NCBI GenBank assembly: GCA_964462325.1
Contig: CAYWYQ010000002.1
Location: 1 to 64,000 of the forward strand
DNA: 64,000 nucleotides
From: CAYFMS01 sp964462325
GTDB taxonomy: Bacteria > Patescibacteriota > Patescibacteriia > UBA9934
Direction of reading: 5' to 3'
Shown here: in pieces, positions 42,458-50,721 of the stretch
How positions within the stretch are numbered: the stretch's first letter is position 1
Layout of the letters: every line of letters begins with the position of its first letter
Notes under the pieces: model-generated
Seen by the model: only the letters and a program-made list of their open reading frames with translations
What the model was told of the DNA's origin: nothing
Database searches by the model: none
Program-made: the position numbers and the translations under genes

Positions 42458-44302
42458 TTATTCTTTTCGCGACAGTGCATTCCTTGTCTTAATGAACCAA
42501 GAAGATACGGTACTAAATCGATCAGACGGACTCATGATGCGCTCAAGGGTTCCGCCTTGGATTTTCTTTGCTTGTGCATAAGGATAGAAGGGTTGATACA
42601 GGAATATCGCTGGAATTTCATTTGCAATAATTGACTGAAGTTCTGTATATGCTTCTGTCCGTTCTTCGATATCATTCGTTGATCGTCCTGTAATGATGTA
42701 TTCATCTGCCTTCCGATTTGAGAATCGTGCCAGATTTAATCCTTGTCCTGAGATTTGGGATGAGTGCCAGAAAATATACGGATCAAGTTCTGTACCGTAC
42801 AATTCACCAGACAAGAGAATGTCATAGGATTTATTTGGAATAATGTCATTTTGTAATTCGGTATTACTGATAATACGTATATCTATTTGAATACCGATTT
42901 CTTTCCATTGTGATTGAATTGATTCTGCAACGGCAATTAACTCACTTGAGTTTACCGTCGTGATCGTGAAGGAAAGGACATCTTCATCTTTTGTACGGAA
43001 TTCAGCCTCTTCTTCAAGAACCCAACCGGCTTCTTCTAATAATTCAATTGCCTTGGATTGATTGAATGAATAGACGGTAAAGTCAGCATCTGAACCAATC
43101 ATTCCTGGCAGGATGAATGAATCAATTGGCCGCGCTAATTCTAGAAGTACCTGTTCGGTGAGGATTGATTTATCCGTACCATAACTTAATGCTTGTCTTA
43201 CCTCATCTATCTGTAATTCGTCAGCAATTTTTTGATTGAAAAATAATGCTGTGTATTGCTGAAGAGCTGGTAGATTTATCTTTATGGCATTTACTTTTGA
43301 AAAATCGTGTACATGTTCTGCTGGAATATAGGCGAGTCCCTCCACATTTTGATTACGAAGTGCTTCGATTCCTGATGTAATTTCAGGGTAAAACTTGATA
43401 TCGAGTGTTTGAATATAAGGTCCATCCCCATGATACCGTTCATGTCTTACGAGGGTATAGCTATGAATATTTCCTTTTCCGTCACGGGTAATTTTTTCTA
43501 AAGAATAGGGTCCGCTTCCTACAGGTTTTCGGTTAAGTTCTGCGACCGGTGCATTAATAGGGGTGATATCTTGCCATAAATGTGACGGAAGAATACCAAT
43601 AGTCATGAGCGACAAAAAAGGAGAAAAAGGTTCATCGAGTGTAAATTTGACGGTTCTTTCATCTATTTGCTCGACATCGATACCTGAAAAACTTACCTCT
43701 AGAGGACTACGATATTCCGTATTCTGAATAGCGCTGATGGTGAAGATAACGTCATCGACACGGACAGGTTGACCGTCATGCCATTTTGCATCATCGCGCA
43801 ATGTGAATGTATATTCCGTTTGATCTTCAGAAATTTCATAGCTTTCTGCTAAGTCGGTTACGAGTCCCTGATTACTATCAAAATGCATTAATCCACTAAA
43901 AATAAGAGCGGCAAGATCAGAGTCAACATCACTCGTACTCGCATAAAGGGGGTTAATGAGTTGTGGAATGCCGATAAAACCTTCCGTATATTCACCTCCA
44001 ATAGCCGGGACAACGGTCCGAGTGCTATTAATGAGTCGTATTCCAAGGGCGGTACTTGTAATGACAAGTACGAGTAAGGTAAATCCAGCGAGTCGACGTT
44101 CTGTTTTTGATAGAAGTCGCGGTAGTTCACGTAATTGTGACCATTTTGGAATTCGGCCTACATTGCGCGCCTTAAGAACTTGACCCATGGCGAGGTCATG
44201 ACTTGCGCGCTTTGCACTCCCAGAAGATCGTTTAAAAAGTCTTTGTATGACTTTTGTAAAACGTGATTGCTTTGGAGGGGTTTGTGAGCCAGTATCTGGC
44301 AT
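42458..44302 (-). CDS. ABC-type peptide-binding protein (SBP family 5), membrane-anchored
   Basis: A 614-residue protein. The first 65 residues are basic and cytoplasmic, and residues about 70-92 form a single transmembrane helix (LAGFTLLVLVITSTALGIRLI). The remainder is a family 5 solute-binding domain: GGEYTEGFIGIPQLINPLYASTSDVDSDLAALIFSGLM, LAESYEISEDQTEYTFTLRDDAKWHDGQPVRVDDVIFT, then IDIRIISNTELQNDIIPNKSYDILLSG. Such proteins bind peptides, nickel or oligosaccharides. No ABC permease or ATPase gene is nearby. An N-terminal helix instead of a lipoprotein signal is unusual. It follows secG by 14 bases. Confidence 0.85.
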   Translation of the reverse strand: MPDTGSQTPPKQSRFTKVIQRLFKRSSGSAKRASHDLAMGQVLKARNVGRIPKWSQLRELPRLLSKTERRLAGFTLLVLVITSTALGIRLINSTRTVVPAIGGEYTEGFIGIPQLINPLYASTSDVDSDLAALIFSGLMHFDSNQGLVTDLAESYEISEDQTEYTFTLRDDAKWHDGQPVRVDDVIFTISAIQNTEYRSPLEVSFSGIDVEQIDERTVKFTLDEPFSPFLSLMTIGILPSHLWQDITPINAPVAELNRKPVGSGPYSLEKITRDGKGNIHSYTLVRHERYHGDGPYIQTLDIKFYPEITSGIEALRNQNVEGLAYIPAEHVHDFSKVNAIKINLPALQQYTALFFNQKIADELQIDEVRQALSYGTDKSILTEQVLLELARPIDSFILPGMIGSDADFTVYSFNQSKAIELLEEAGWVLEEEAEFRTKDEDVLSFTITTVNSSELIAVAESIQSQWKEIGIQIDIRIISNTELQNDIIPNKSYDILLSGELYGTELDPYIFWHSSQISGQGLNLARFSNRKADEYIITGRSTNDIEERTEAYTELQSIIANEIPAIFLYQPFYPYAQAKKIQGGTLERIMSPSDRFSTVSSWFIKTRNALSRKE

Positions 44303-44316
44303 GGTTTCAATTCTGA

Positions 44317-44526
44317 TTAGAAAAGAATATTAGCAAGAGAAGCACCAAAGAAGAGAATAGCAAGGATAATCGTTACGGTATGTAATTTCTTCTCGACGCC
44401 TCGTTTTGTTCGGAAAACCTCTCCACCTCCGCCAAAGCCGGCACCAAGACCTGTTCCTTGTGCTTGCATCAGAATAGCTCCTATTAACAGGATGGAAAGA
44501 ATTGTAATGAGAATAGTAAAAATCAT
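44317..44526 (-). CDS. secG: Protein translocase subunit SecG
   Basis: A 69-residue SecG from the ATG at 44526. Two transmembrane helices (IFTILITILSILLIGAILM and TVTIILAILFFGASLANIL) flank the conserved cytoplasmic loop QGTGLGAGFGGGGEVFRTKRGVEKKLH. It is a small stabilising subunit of the SecYEG channel. The open frame extends 90 codons further upstream but that part is not SecG-like and is antisense to a signal peptide on the other strand, so the short start is preferred. Confidence 0.9.
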   Translation of the reverse strand: MIFTILITILSILLIGAILMQAQGTGLGAGFGGGGEVFRTKRGVEKKLHTVTIILAILFFGASLANILF

Positions 44527-44593
44527 ATCGAGGAAAAGCCTAGCATGCACTGTGGAGAGCGTCAATCCGTTCTCATTCGTTATGATAGAATAG

Positions 44594-46096
44594 ATGCATA
44601 TGATACGCATCTTCTTTCTTCTGGTATTTAGTATAGCACTTTTACTGCCTTCATTTCCAGTGACGGTTTTTGCACAAAATGCAGGTGAGGCTTGTAGTTG
44701 TTTTTGTGAATCATCTGCGGGAGCATATGAATTAGAGAGGGTGAATGATACAAAATCATGTCGCGCACAATGTAAGGCACAAGAGGGGTCTTCCATTTTA
44801 GGATGATTAACACATAAGCAAGCAAATTTACGACCCGAAAATAATTCACTTTGCTGGACACCTTCTGAATGTGAAGAAGAGTTTCATCGTCGCGTTTCAG
44901 AAGATGGACTCACAGGAATTGCTTGGGAAGAAAGCGTCTATTGGAGTCAGTCACCAAGCTGTTTGCCTCGGGAGGGAGCATGTTACCCGCCGCATGGACG
45001 TTTTAATCTTAATCAAGTAATAGGTGGTTCATCATCTGTTCAAGGAATAGGAGATTATGTGAATATTATTTATAATCTTCTTTTGGTATTTGCATCCGTT
45101 GTGGCCATTATTAGTATTATGATTGCCGGTCTTATGTGGATGACAGCGCGCGGGAATGCGACGCAAACAGGGAAGGCAAGGGCACTCATTGGAAAATCAT
45201 TAATGAGTATTGTAATTTTATTAATCATTGTTGCCGCAGCAGAACTCATAGATCCGCGTCTAACAAAGTTCAATGTGCTCAAAACAAATCTGATTCAAAA
45301 GGTGCAATATATTCCAGAAGGGCAGAGCTGCGAGGCGCTTATTGAGAAATACGATGCAACTATTACAGCGAAGACTTCCGACGAATCCTGTGGTGATGTT
45401 GGTATTATTGAGGATTTGGGTACCGCTGCAGAAGGGAAGACCGTTGGACTAACAGAGGGTGGTGAGTGTATCTACCAATTTTGTGGTGAAAATAGTGCAG
45501 AATCCTGTGTGCAAGTAAAGGGAGAGTGGGAATGTATTCGTTGTGGAAATGTTGTTAAGGCAGGTACAGGGGGAGCGGCACTGGACCTAAAACCATCGGC
45601 AAGTGTCTGTTCGCAACTTACCATCTTACCAAGTATTGAAGAGCGTCTAGCTGGTAATGGAATATTACACATGTGTAGATATTATGATGCCGGTTGGATT
45701 TCGTGGGATTCTATTGTAGAAAATGACGCTTGTGTCGAGTTAACATACCCGGCAAGTGACGGAGCCGGAATTAATTGTAAAAGTTTAGCTGAACAGGGGT
45801 GTAAAGGATACGATGATGTATCTGTTTTCTTGAGGCAAACTGTAGGGGCGCAAGTTGCATCTATGCTAGCAGGGAATACGGTAGATTGGTATGAGGGAGT
45901 TAATAATGACTACCCTCTTTGGGCTGATATTTGTAACAATGATGTCTGTAATGTGAGCGCGAGTGGGTGCTTGCTGGATACGCGAAGAGAGATAGGGGAT
46001 GGTTTATTGGTAGATTTAGACGATTATTCGGAATATATTCCGGATTCGATCGAAACTGGACTACAAGAAAACATATTAGGTTGTCGAGAAAGGTAA
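44594..46096 (+). pseudogene. VirB2/TrbC-like Cys-rich membrane protein interrupted by TGA
   Basis: The ATG at 44594 opens a signal peptide (IRIFFLLVFSIALLLPSFPVTVFA) and a Cys-rich segment (ACSCFCESS, SCRAQCKAQ). At 44804-44806 an in-frame TGA occurs, but the same frame remains open and coding-like afterwards (SLCWTPSECEEEFHRRV, SQSPSCLPREGACYPP) for 430 more codons. Next come two transmembrane helices (IYNLLLVFASVVAIISIMIAGLMWM and SLMSIVILLIIVAAAELI) in the arrangement of VirB2/TrbC-type pilin-like proteins, and a long Cys-rich C-terminal domain. Read through, it would be 500 residues. The TGA is a nonsense mutation, a sequencing error, or a recoding site; a TTG at 44963 could start only the second part. 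Confidence 0.65.
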
Positions 46097-46111
46097 AGAG
46101 ATGACCAATAA

Positions 46112-46179
46112 AAAACGCAGAATATCTCATTCTACGTCACGGTAAAGCCATGATTGGAAAATCATAATGCAGGTTGTGC
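46112..46179 (-). pseudogene. 3' fragment of the SemiSWEET gene at the cassette boundary
   Basis: This stretch matches the last codons and terminator of the SemiSWEET gene (49490-49553), with three base differences near its left end. An identical fragment lies at 47803-47866. Its presence before each cassette copy shows that the duplicated unit included the tail of that convergent gene. Confidence 0.75.
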
Positions 46180-46197
46180 TGACGATAGCTACATCGA

Positions 46198-46226
46198 TTG
46201 ACATTAGGCATTTTTATTGATAATGT
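46198..46226 (+). promoter_or_regulatory. Promoter of cassette copy 1
   Basis: TTGACA (46198-46203), 17 bases, TAATGT (46221-46226), 32 bases before the methyltransferase ATG. Confidence 0.8.
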
Positions 46227-46257
46227 GACCTCTGCTCTTTAACAGAAGGGAGATGGT

Positions 46258-47025
46258 ATGAGTCAGGATCATTTTGATGAAATCGCTTGTACGTATAGTG
46301 ATATGCGTCCATCGAACCAGGAACTCTTGCGCTTGGTGTATGACCGAGCTGAATTGAAACCCGGCATGTCGCTATGGGACATCGGTTGCGGTCCAGGGGG
46401 TGATTTGGCCTGGTTTTCTTCGAAAGGGCTGAGCATTATGGGGATTGACCGCTCTGCGAAGATGGTACAGATCGCATGTCGTAGACTTGGCGAATACAAA
46501 GTGCTTTGTGGTGACGTCACGGATCTACTCAAGCAGGAAGATGATGTGAATATGAGAATCGCTACAGATGCTTTTCTCTTTAAATTCTCATTGCACCTCA
46601 TGGATGATCCAGTGAATGTGTTGCGATTGGCGTGGAATCATGTTCCCGTTGGTGGCTGCATTGTCATTGTGTCGATGCTTTACGATCAACAAGTCAAGAG
46701 TCTGCCGACGCATGGCTACTTTCCTTCGATGGATCGTGATGTTCTGCGAAGCGTCAATGATCTTCGCGCGACGATACTCTCTGTGAGAGAGGAGTTGGAT
46801 GCAGATCTTCGGATCTTCAATACCACATTGTGGGAGGAGGCACTAGACGATAATTGGATTCAACGTGTAGAGAATCGTTATATGTCAACACTCAGGAATA
46901 TACCGGAGGATGAGTGGGAGCAAGGGCTTGCAGATCTCAAAGATAATTTGAAAGTTTGGACCAGCGTCAACGATGCTCCATTGGTGAGTGTGGAAGGGTC
47001 TATTGCAATTCTGCGAAGGAGGTGA
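46258..47025 (+). CDS. SAM-dependent methyltransferase, cassette copy 1
   Basis: A 255-residue class I methyltransferase. It opens MSQDHFDEIACTYSDMRPS, the usual helix before the fold. Motif I is LWDIGCGPGGDLAWF (about 39-53), motif post-I is IMGIDRSAKMV (about 59-69), and DAFLFKFSLHLMDDPVNVL holds motif IV. The C-terminal region (about 140-230) is rich in acidic and aromatic residues and may bind the substrate. Small-molecule methylation (O- or C-) is likely from the architecture. The end of the gene contains the ribosome-binding site for the next gene (AGGAGG within Arg codons), so both are coexpressed. Base composition is richer in G+C than the housekeeping genes. Confidence 0.85.
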   Translation: MSQDHFDEIACTYSDMRPSNQELLRLVYDRAELKPGMSLWDIGCGPGGDLAWFSSKGLSIMGIDRSAKMVQIACRRLGEYKVLCGDVTDLLKQEDDVNMRIATDAFLFKFSLHLMDDPVNVLRLAWNHVPVGGCIVIVSMLYDQQVKSLPTHGYFPSMDRDVLRSVNDLRATILSVREELDADLRIFNTTLWEEALDDNWIQRVENRYMSTLRNIPEDEWEQGLADLKDNLKVWTSVNDAPLVSVEGSIAILRRR

Positions 47026-47028
47026 AAT

Positions 47029-47766
47029 GTGAACGTCGAACTAAAGTGGCTGGCGCGTCAACAGATGTCTTCTGGTCAGTTCCCGACTACGGTTTTGTAC
47101 AAACCAACAGGTCTTGTTCGGAATGTGTCTACGATTTGTCCAACGTACTTGATCGTATTCATACTCACACTATTGCGTGAGCGGAAAGGTTCTTCGGATC
47201 CTGTGCTTGATCGCATGGTCAAACAAGGTTTGGATTTTCTCGAGGAGAGAATGTATGTCGATCCAGTGGAGGGCTTTCGTGCTTGGCACTTCAATGCCTT
47301 TTATCCGCCGGATTGGGAAGAGACATGCTGGTGTTCCTTGCTTCTTGCAAATGCGGGACGTATGGGGCGTGACGAGCTGGATCCTCTGCGGCGACTTCTC
47401 GATGAAAATACTACGGACATGGGGATTGGTGTTTGGCTGAAAGATCCGTATACGCCAAATAACGGAGCTGCAAATACTTTTGATCCCATTGTAGCAATGT
47501 CGATTCAGTATTGGCTTCGCCGACTGTACGATGATCATATCGAATCGGTTGATGACTTTGTCGCGTCGGCATTGAAAAAGAAGATGGCGTCACTGTACTA
47601 TGATCGTCAATTTCAAGAGTTTTTCTACTGGATAATGGGGCTGCGATGTGATGCACCGTCTCTTGATCGAGATGATCATATCGTGTTCCATAATGCGCGT
47701 CGAAAACGCTTGAATTATGCATCAGAAGAAGTGTGGCGAGCAGCTGAACTACTCATGTCTACTTGA
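47029..47766 (+). CDS. Terpene-cyclase/prenyltransferase-repeat-like protein, copy 1
   Basis: A 245-residue protein starting with GTG at 47029, six bases after AGGAGG. The repeats LKWLARQQMSSGQFPT, then TYLIVFILTLL, VKQGLDFLEERM and FDPIVAMSIQYWLRRLYDD resemble the paired helices of the alpha/alpha toroid in prenyltransferases and squalene/terpene cyclases. YPPDWEETCW sits where the PPDxDDT acid motif of class II terpene cyclases lies. The protein is short (one partial barrel), so catalysis is unproved. Pairing with a methyltransferase suggests a small biosynthetic or lipid-modifying unit. Confidence 0.6.
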   Translation: MNVELKWLARQQMSSGQFPTTVLYKPTGLVRNVSTICPTYLIVFILTLLRERKGSSDPVLDRMVKQGLDFLEERMYVDPVEGFRAWHFNAFYPPDWEETCWCSLLLANAGRMGRDELDPLRRLLDENTTDMGIGVWLKDPYTPNNGAANTFDPIVAMSIQYWLRRLYDDHIESVDDFVASALKKKMASLYYDRQFQEFFYWIMGLRCDAPSLDRDDHIVFHNARRKRLNYASEEVWRAAELLMST

Positions 47767-47884
47767 AGGGTCAATAGGCCTTTTTTTATTTGAATAAAAA
47801 AACGCAGAATATTTCATTCTACGTCGCGATAAAGCCATGATTGGAAAATCATAATGCAGGTTGTGCTGACGATAGCTACATCGA

Positions 47885-47913
47885 TTGACATTAGGCATTT
47901 TTATTGATAATGT
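47885..47913 (+). promoter_or_regulatory. Promoter of cassette copy 2
   Basis: The same TTGACA-17-TAATGT promoter as at 46198, duplicated with the cassette. Confidence 0.8.
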
Positions 47914-47944
47914 GACCTCTGCTCTTTAACAGAAGGGAGATGGT

Positions 47945-48712
47945 ATGAGTCAGGATCATTTTGATGAAATCGCTTGTACGTATAGTGATATGCGTCCATC
48001 GAACCAGGAACTCTTGCGCTTGGTGTATGACCGAGCTGAATTGAAACCCGGCATGTCGCTATGGGACATCGGTTGCGGTCCAGGGGGTGATTTGGCCTGG
48101 TTTTCTTCGAAAGGGCTGAGCATTATGGGGATTGACCGCTCTGCGAAGATGGTACAGATCGCATGTCGTAGACTTGGCGAATACAAAGTGCTTTGTGGTG
48201 ACGTCACGGATCTACTCAAGCAGGAAGATGATGTGAATATGAGAATCGCTACAGATGCTTTTCTCTTTAAATTCTCATTGCACCTCATGGATGATCCAGT
48301 GAATGTGTTGCGATTGGCGTGGAATCATGTTCCCGTTGGTGGCTGCATTGTCATTGTGTCGATGCTTTACGATCAACAAGTCAAGAGTCTGCCGACGCAT
48401 GGCTACTTTCCTTCGATGGATCGTGATGTTCTGCGAAGCGTCAATGATCTTCGCGCGACGATACTCTCTGTGAGAGAGGAGTTGGATGCAGATCTTCGGA
48501 TCTTCAATACCACATTGTGGGAGGAGGCACTAGACGATAATTGGATTCAACGTGTAGAGAATCGTTATATGTCAACACTCAGGAATATACCGGAGGATGA
48601 GTGGGAGCAAGGGCTTGCAGATCTCAAAGATAATTTGAAAGTTTGGACCAGCGTCAACGATGCTCCATTGGTGAGTGTGGAAGGGTCTATTGCAATTCTG
48701 CGAAGGAGGTGA
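47945..48712 (+). CDS. SAM-dependent methyltransferase, cassette copy 2
   Basis: Identical over all 255 residues to the protein at 46258-47025, including DIGCGPGGD (motif I) and GIDRSAKMV (acidic motif II). It has its own promoter and GGGAG ribosome-binding site and overlaps functionally with the next gene through the shared AGGAGG site. With no divergence visible, the copies are either very young or kept identical by conversion. Confidence 0.85.
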   Translation: MSQDHFDEIACTYSDMRPSNQELLRLVYDRAELKPGMSLWDIGCGPGGDLAWFSSKGLSIMGIDRSAKMVQIACRRLGEYKVLCGDVTDLLKQEDDVNMRIATDAFLFKFSLHLMDDPVNVLRLAWNHVPVGGCIVIVSMLYDQQVKSLPTHGYFPSMDRDVLRSVNDLRATILSVREELDADLRIFNTTLWEEALDDNWIQRVENRYMSTLRNIPEDEWEQGLADLKDNLKVWTSVNDAPLVSVEGSIAILRRR

Positions 48713-48715
48713 AAT

Positions 48716-49453
48716 GTGAACGTCGAACTAAAGTGGCTGGCGCGTCAACAGATGTCTTCTGGTCAGTTCCCGACTACGGTTTTGTACAAACCAACAGGTC
48801 TTGTTCGGAATGTGTCTACGATTTGTCCAACGTACTTGATCGTATTCATACTCACACTATTGCGTGAGCGGAAAGGTTCTTCGGATCCTGTGCTTGATCG
48901 CATGGTCAAACAAGGTTTGGATTTTCTCGAGGAGAGAATGTATGTCGATCCAGTGGAGGGCTTTCGTGCTTGGCACTTCAATGCCTTTTATCCGCCGGAT
49001 TGGGAAGAGACATGCTGGTGTTCCTTGCTTCTTGCAAATGCGGGACGTATGGGGCGTGACGAGCTGGATCCTCTGCGGCGACTTCTCGATGAAAATACTA
49101 CGGACATGGGGATTGGTGTTTGGCTGAAAGATCCGTATACGCCAAATAACGGAGCTGCAAATACTTTTGATCCCATTGTAGCAATGTCGATTCAGTATTG
49201 GCTTCGCCGACTGTACGATGATCATATCGAATCGGTTGATGACTTTGTCGCGTCGGCATTGAAAAAGAAGATGGCGTCACTGTACTATGATCGTCAATTT
49301 CAAGAGTTTTTCTACTGGATAATGGGGCTGCGATGTGATGCACCGTCTCTTGATCGAGATGATCATATCGTGTTCCATAATGCGCGTCGAAAACGCTTGA
49401 ATTATGCATCAGAAGAAGTGTGGCGAGCAGCTGAACTACTCATGTCTACTTGA
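48716..49453 (+). CDS. Terpene-cyclase/prenyltransferase-repeat-like protein, copy 2
   Basis: Identical in all 245 residues to the protein at 47029-47766: GTG start, alpha/alpha-toroid-like helices, YPPDWEETCW acid motif. This copy is convergent with the intact SemiSWEET gene, with a short shared hairpin (ACG-C-AGAAT / ATTCT-A-CGT, about 49488-49511) between them acting as terminator. Confidence 0.6.
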   Translation: MNVELKWLARQQMSSGQFPTTVLYKPTGLVRNVSTICPTYLIVFILTLLRERKGSSDPVLDRMVKQGLDFLEERMYVDPVEGFRAWHFNAFYPPDWEETCWCSLLLANAGRMGRDELDPLRRLLDENTTDMGIGVWLKDPYTPNNGAANTFDPIVAMSIQYWLRRLYDDHIESVDDFVASALKKKMASLYYDRQFQEFFYWIMGLRCDAPSLDRDDHIVFHNARRKRLNYASEEVWRAAELLMST

Positions 49454-49500
49454 AGGGTCAATAGGCCTTTTTTTATTTGAATAAAAAAACGCAGAATATT

Positions 49501-49827
49501 TCATTCTACGTCGCGATAAAGCCATGATTGGAAAATCATAATGCAGGTTGTGCAGAGTCCGACCAGGTCAGCGGGCAGAATGTACCATGCCTCGCTCGCG
49601 ATGGAATAGGGTACGCGCGTGAGGTACACGCCGAGTCCCAGTAGTACGAACATGAGGGGCATTCCGGCTGTACCCTCTCGGTAGTTCTTCAGAATCTGCA
49701 TTGGGAATCCGATAACAGAAACCAGAACTGAAAATACGCGTGTCGCTGTTCCGAGTGAATCTGTATACGGACTCAGGATTGGAACAAGGTCCAGAAAGAA
49801 TTGCTGAATTAGGTGAATATGTTCCAC
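49501..49827 (-). CDS. SemiSWEET-type sugar transporter (PQ-loop family)
   Basis: A 108-residue membrane protein with three helices: TATRVFSVLVSVIGFPMQIL, GMPLMFVLLGLGVYLTRVPYSIA and ADLVGLCTTCIMIFQSWLY. GFPMQILKNYREGTAG corresponds to the PQ-loop signature (PQ replaced by PMQ) followed by the conserved basic turn, and the central helix and the Asn-like position in the third helix fit half-transporters of the SemiSWEET family that dimerise to move sugars. It starts with GTG, nine bases after GGAGG. Its 3' tail was caught in the neighbouring duplication. Confidence 0.75.
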   Translation of the reverse strand: MEHIHLIQQFFLDLVPILSPYTDSLGTATRVFSVLVSVIGFPMQILKNYREGTAGMPLMFVLLGLGVYLTRVPYSIASEAWYILPADLVGLCTTCIMIFQSWLYRDVE

Positions 49828-49934
49828 GCTTCCTCCAATGTGGCGCAGGAAAAGTACATGAATACTAATGAACGGTCAAATAATGAAACTCCACGACCTA
49901 ACAGCCGTGGTATCTTTATATTTCAAGCTGCGCT

Positions 49935-50065
49935 TGTCCTCCTGCCGTCATCCTTTGTCATCCCGGACTTGATCCGGGATCCATCGATCTCGTATTGCGC
50001 TAGATTCCCGCTTTCGCGGGAATGACAGGGGGGATTAAGCGGAAACTCACGGCCTAACGGCCGTG
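49935..50065. repeat. Intergenic inverted-repeat block
   Basis: Three hairpins in a row: CCGGACTTGATCCGG (about 49965), GATTCCCGCTTTCGCGGGAAT (about 50002) and CACGGCCTAACGGCCGTG (about 50048, also at 49893 as CACGACCTAACAGCCGTGG). These are widespread types of bacterial intergenic repeat. Open frames here are artefacts. Confidence 0.7.
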
Positions 50066-50080
50066 GTTTTGGTTGGATAC

Positions 50081-50106
50081 AAAAAAACAGGCCCGAAGGC
50101 CTATTT
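50081..50106 (-). terminator. Terminator of rplS
   Basis: Minus strand AGGCC-TTCG-GGCCT followed by GTTTTTTTG, directly after the rplS stop. Confidence 0.85.
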
Positions 50107-50616
50107 TTATTTTTTGATCTCTTTAAGCTTGCGTTTGAAGTCTCCGCGTAGGTAACTGAGCTTTGCTCGGCGTACTCGATATTGCTTCACCACCTCAATC
50201 TTATCGATATTTGGTGAGCTAAGCGGGAAGATCTTTTCAACCATCCAACCCTTTGAGTTCTTTCGAACCGTCATGGTTCGTGAATGACCTGCTCCGCGTG
50301 TTCCGATAACTAATCCTTCAAAGACCTGAACACGTTCTTTCTCAACTCCTTTACTGTTCACGTCTTTAATCTTTTCATGAACACGTACAAGCATTCCCGT
50401 CACAATATCGCTATTTGGCAATACTTCAACTTCTGCATCTTTTTCAATTTCTTCCGGAATTACAGAGTCCTTTGCTGCTTCTTCTCGTGCTTTTGCATCA
50501 TCTTCTGTAGATGCGATTTCTTCGTTCATAGCAGGCTTTTCTTCTGTTTTTACTTCCTCGACTTTAGGAGCTTCTTCTTTTACAGCTTCTTCTGTCTTTT
50601 TTTCTTCCTCTGACAT
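50107..50616 (-). CDS. rplS: 50S ribosomal protein bL19 with acidic N-terminal extension
   Basis: The C-terminal ~105 residues are bL19: SDIVTGMLVRVHEKIKD, RVQVFEGLVIGTRGAGHSRTMTVRKNS, GWMVEKIFPLSSPNIDKIEVVKQYRVRRAKLSYLR. bL19 is normally about 115 residues and sits at the 30S-50S interface. Here it is preceded by about 65 residues of Glu/Lys/Ala-rich low-complexity sequence (SEEEKKTEEAVKEEAP), a kind of extension seen on several CPR ribosomal proteins. An internal start is possible but none has a better ribosome-binding site. Confidence 0.92.
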   Translation of the reverse strand: MSEEEKKTEEAVKEEAPKVEEVKTEEKPAMNEEIASTEDDAKAREEAAKDSVIPEEIEKDAEVEVLPNSDIVTGMLVRVHEKIKDVNSKGVEKERVQVFEGLVIGTRGAGHSRTMTVRKNSKGWMVEKIFPLSSPNIDKIEVVKQYRVRRAKLSYLRGDFKRKLKEIKK

Positions 50617-50721
50617 AATGTGTCGGTTACATCGCCATGCCAGAGGAGTACATAAATGAACTCATTCACAGACTGTTTAATACGGCGGAATATTACTGTT
50701 TCTTGTAAAAAATGTCAAGCG

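Larger units (their letters stand above)
46108..49553. repeat. 1687-bp tandem duplication of a two-gene cassette
   Basis: Copy 1 (about 46108-47794) and copy 2 (about 47795-49481) carry the same promoter, leader, methyltransferase and cyclase-like genes with identical protein products. A third, partial copy of the left edge continues into the SemiSWEET gene (to 49553). The only differences I see are a few bases in the first 40 of copy 1 (for example TCTCATTCTACGTCACGGT against TTTCATTCTACGTCGCGAT). The pattern fits unequal recombination. Confidence 0.9.

Noticed and set aside
44594..46096. Alternative genetic code with TGA as Gly or Trp
   Set aside because: Many intact genes end in TGA (for example 10947 and 47025 ends) and the other conserved proteins have no internal TGA. 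Only isolated stops occur, so the standard code holds.
49813..50025. 70-codon plus-strand ORF
   Set aside because: Its second half encodes the widespread intergenic repeat (VIPDLIRDPSI type translation), a known source of false ORFs.
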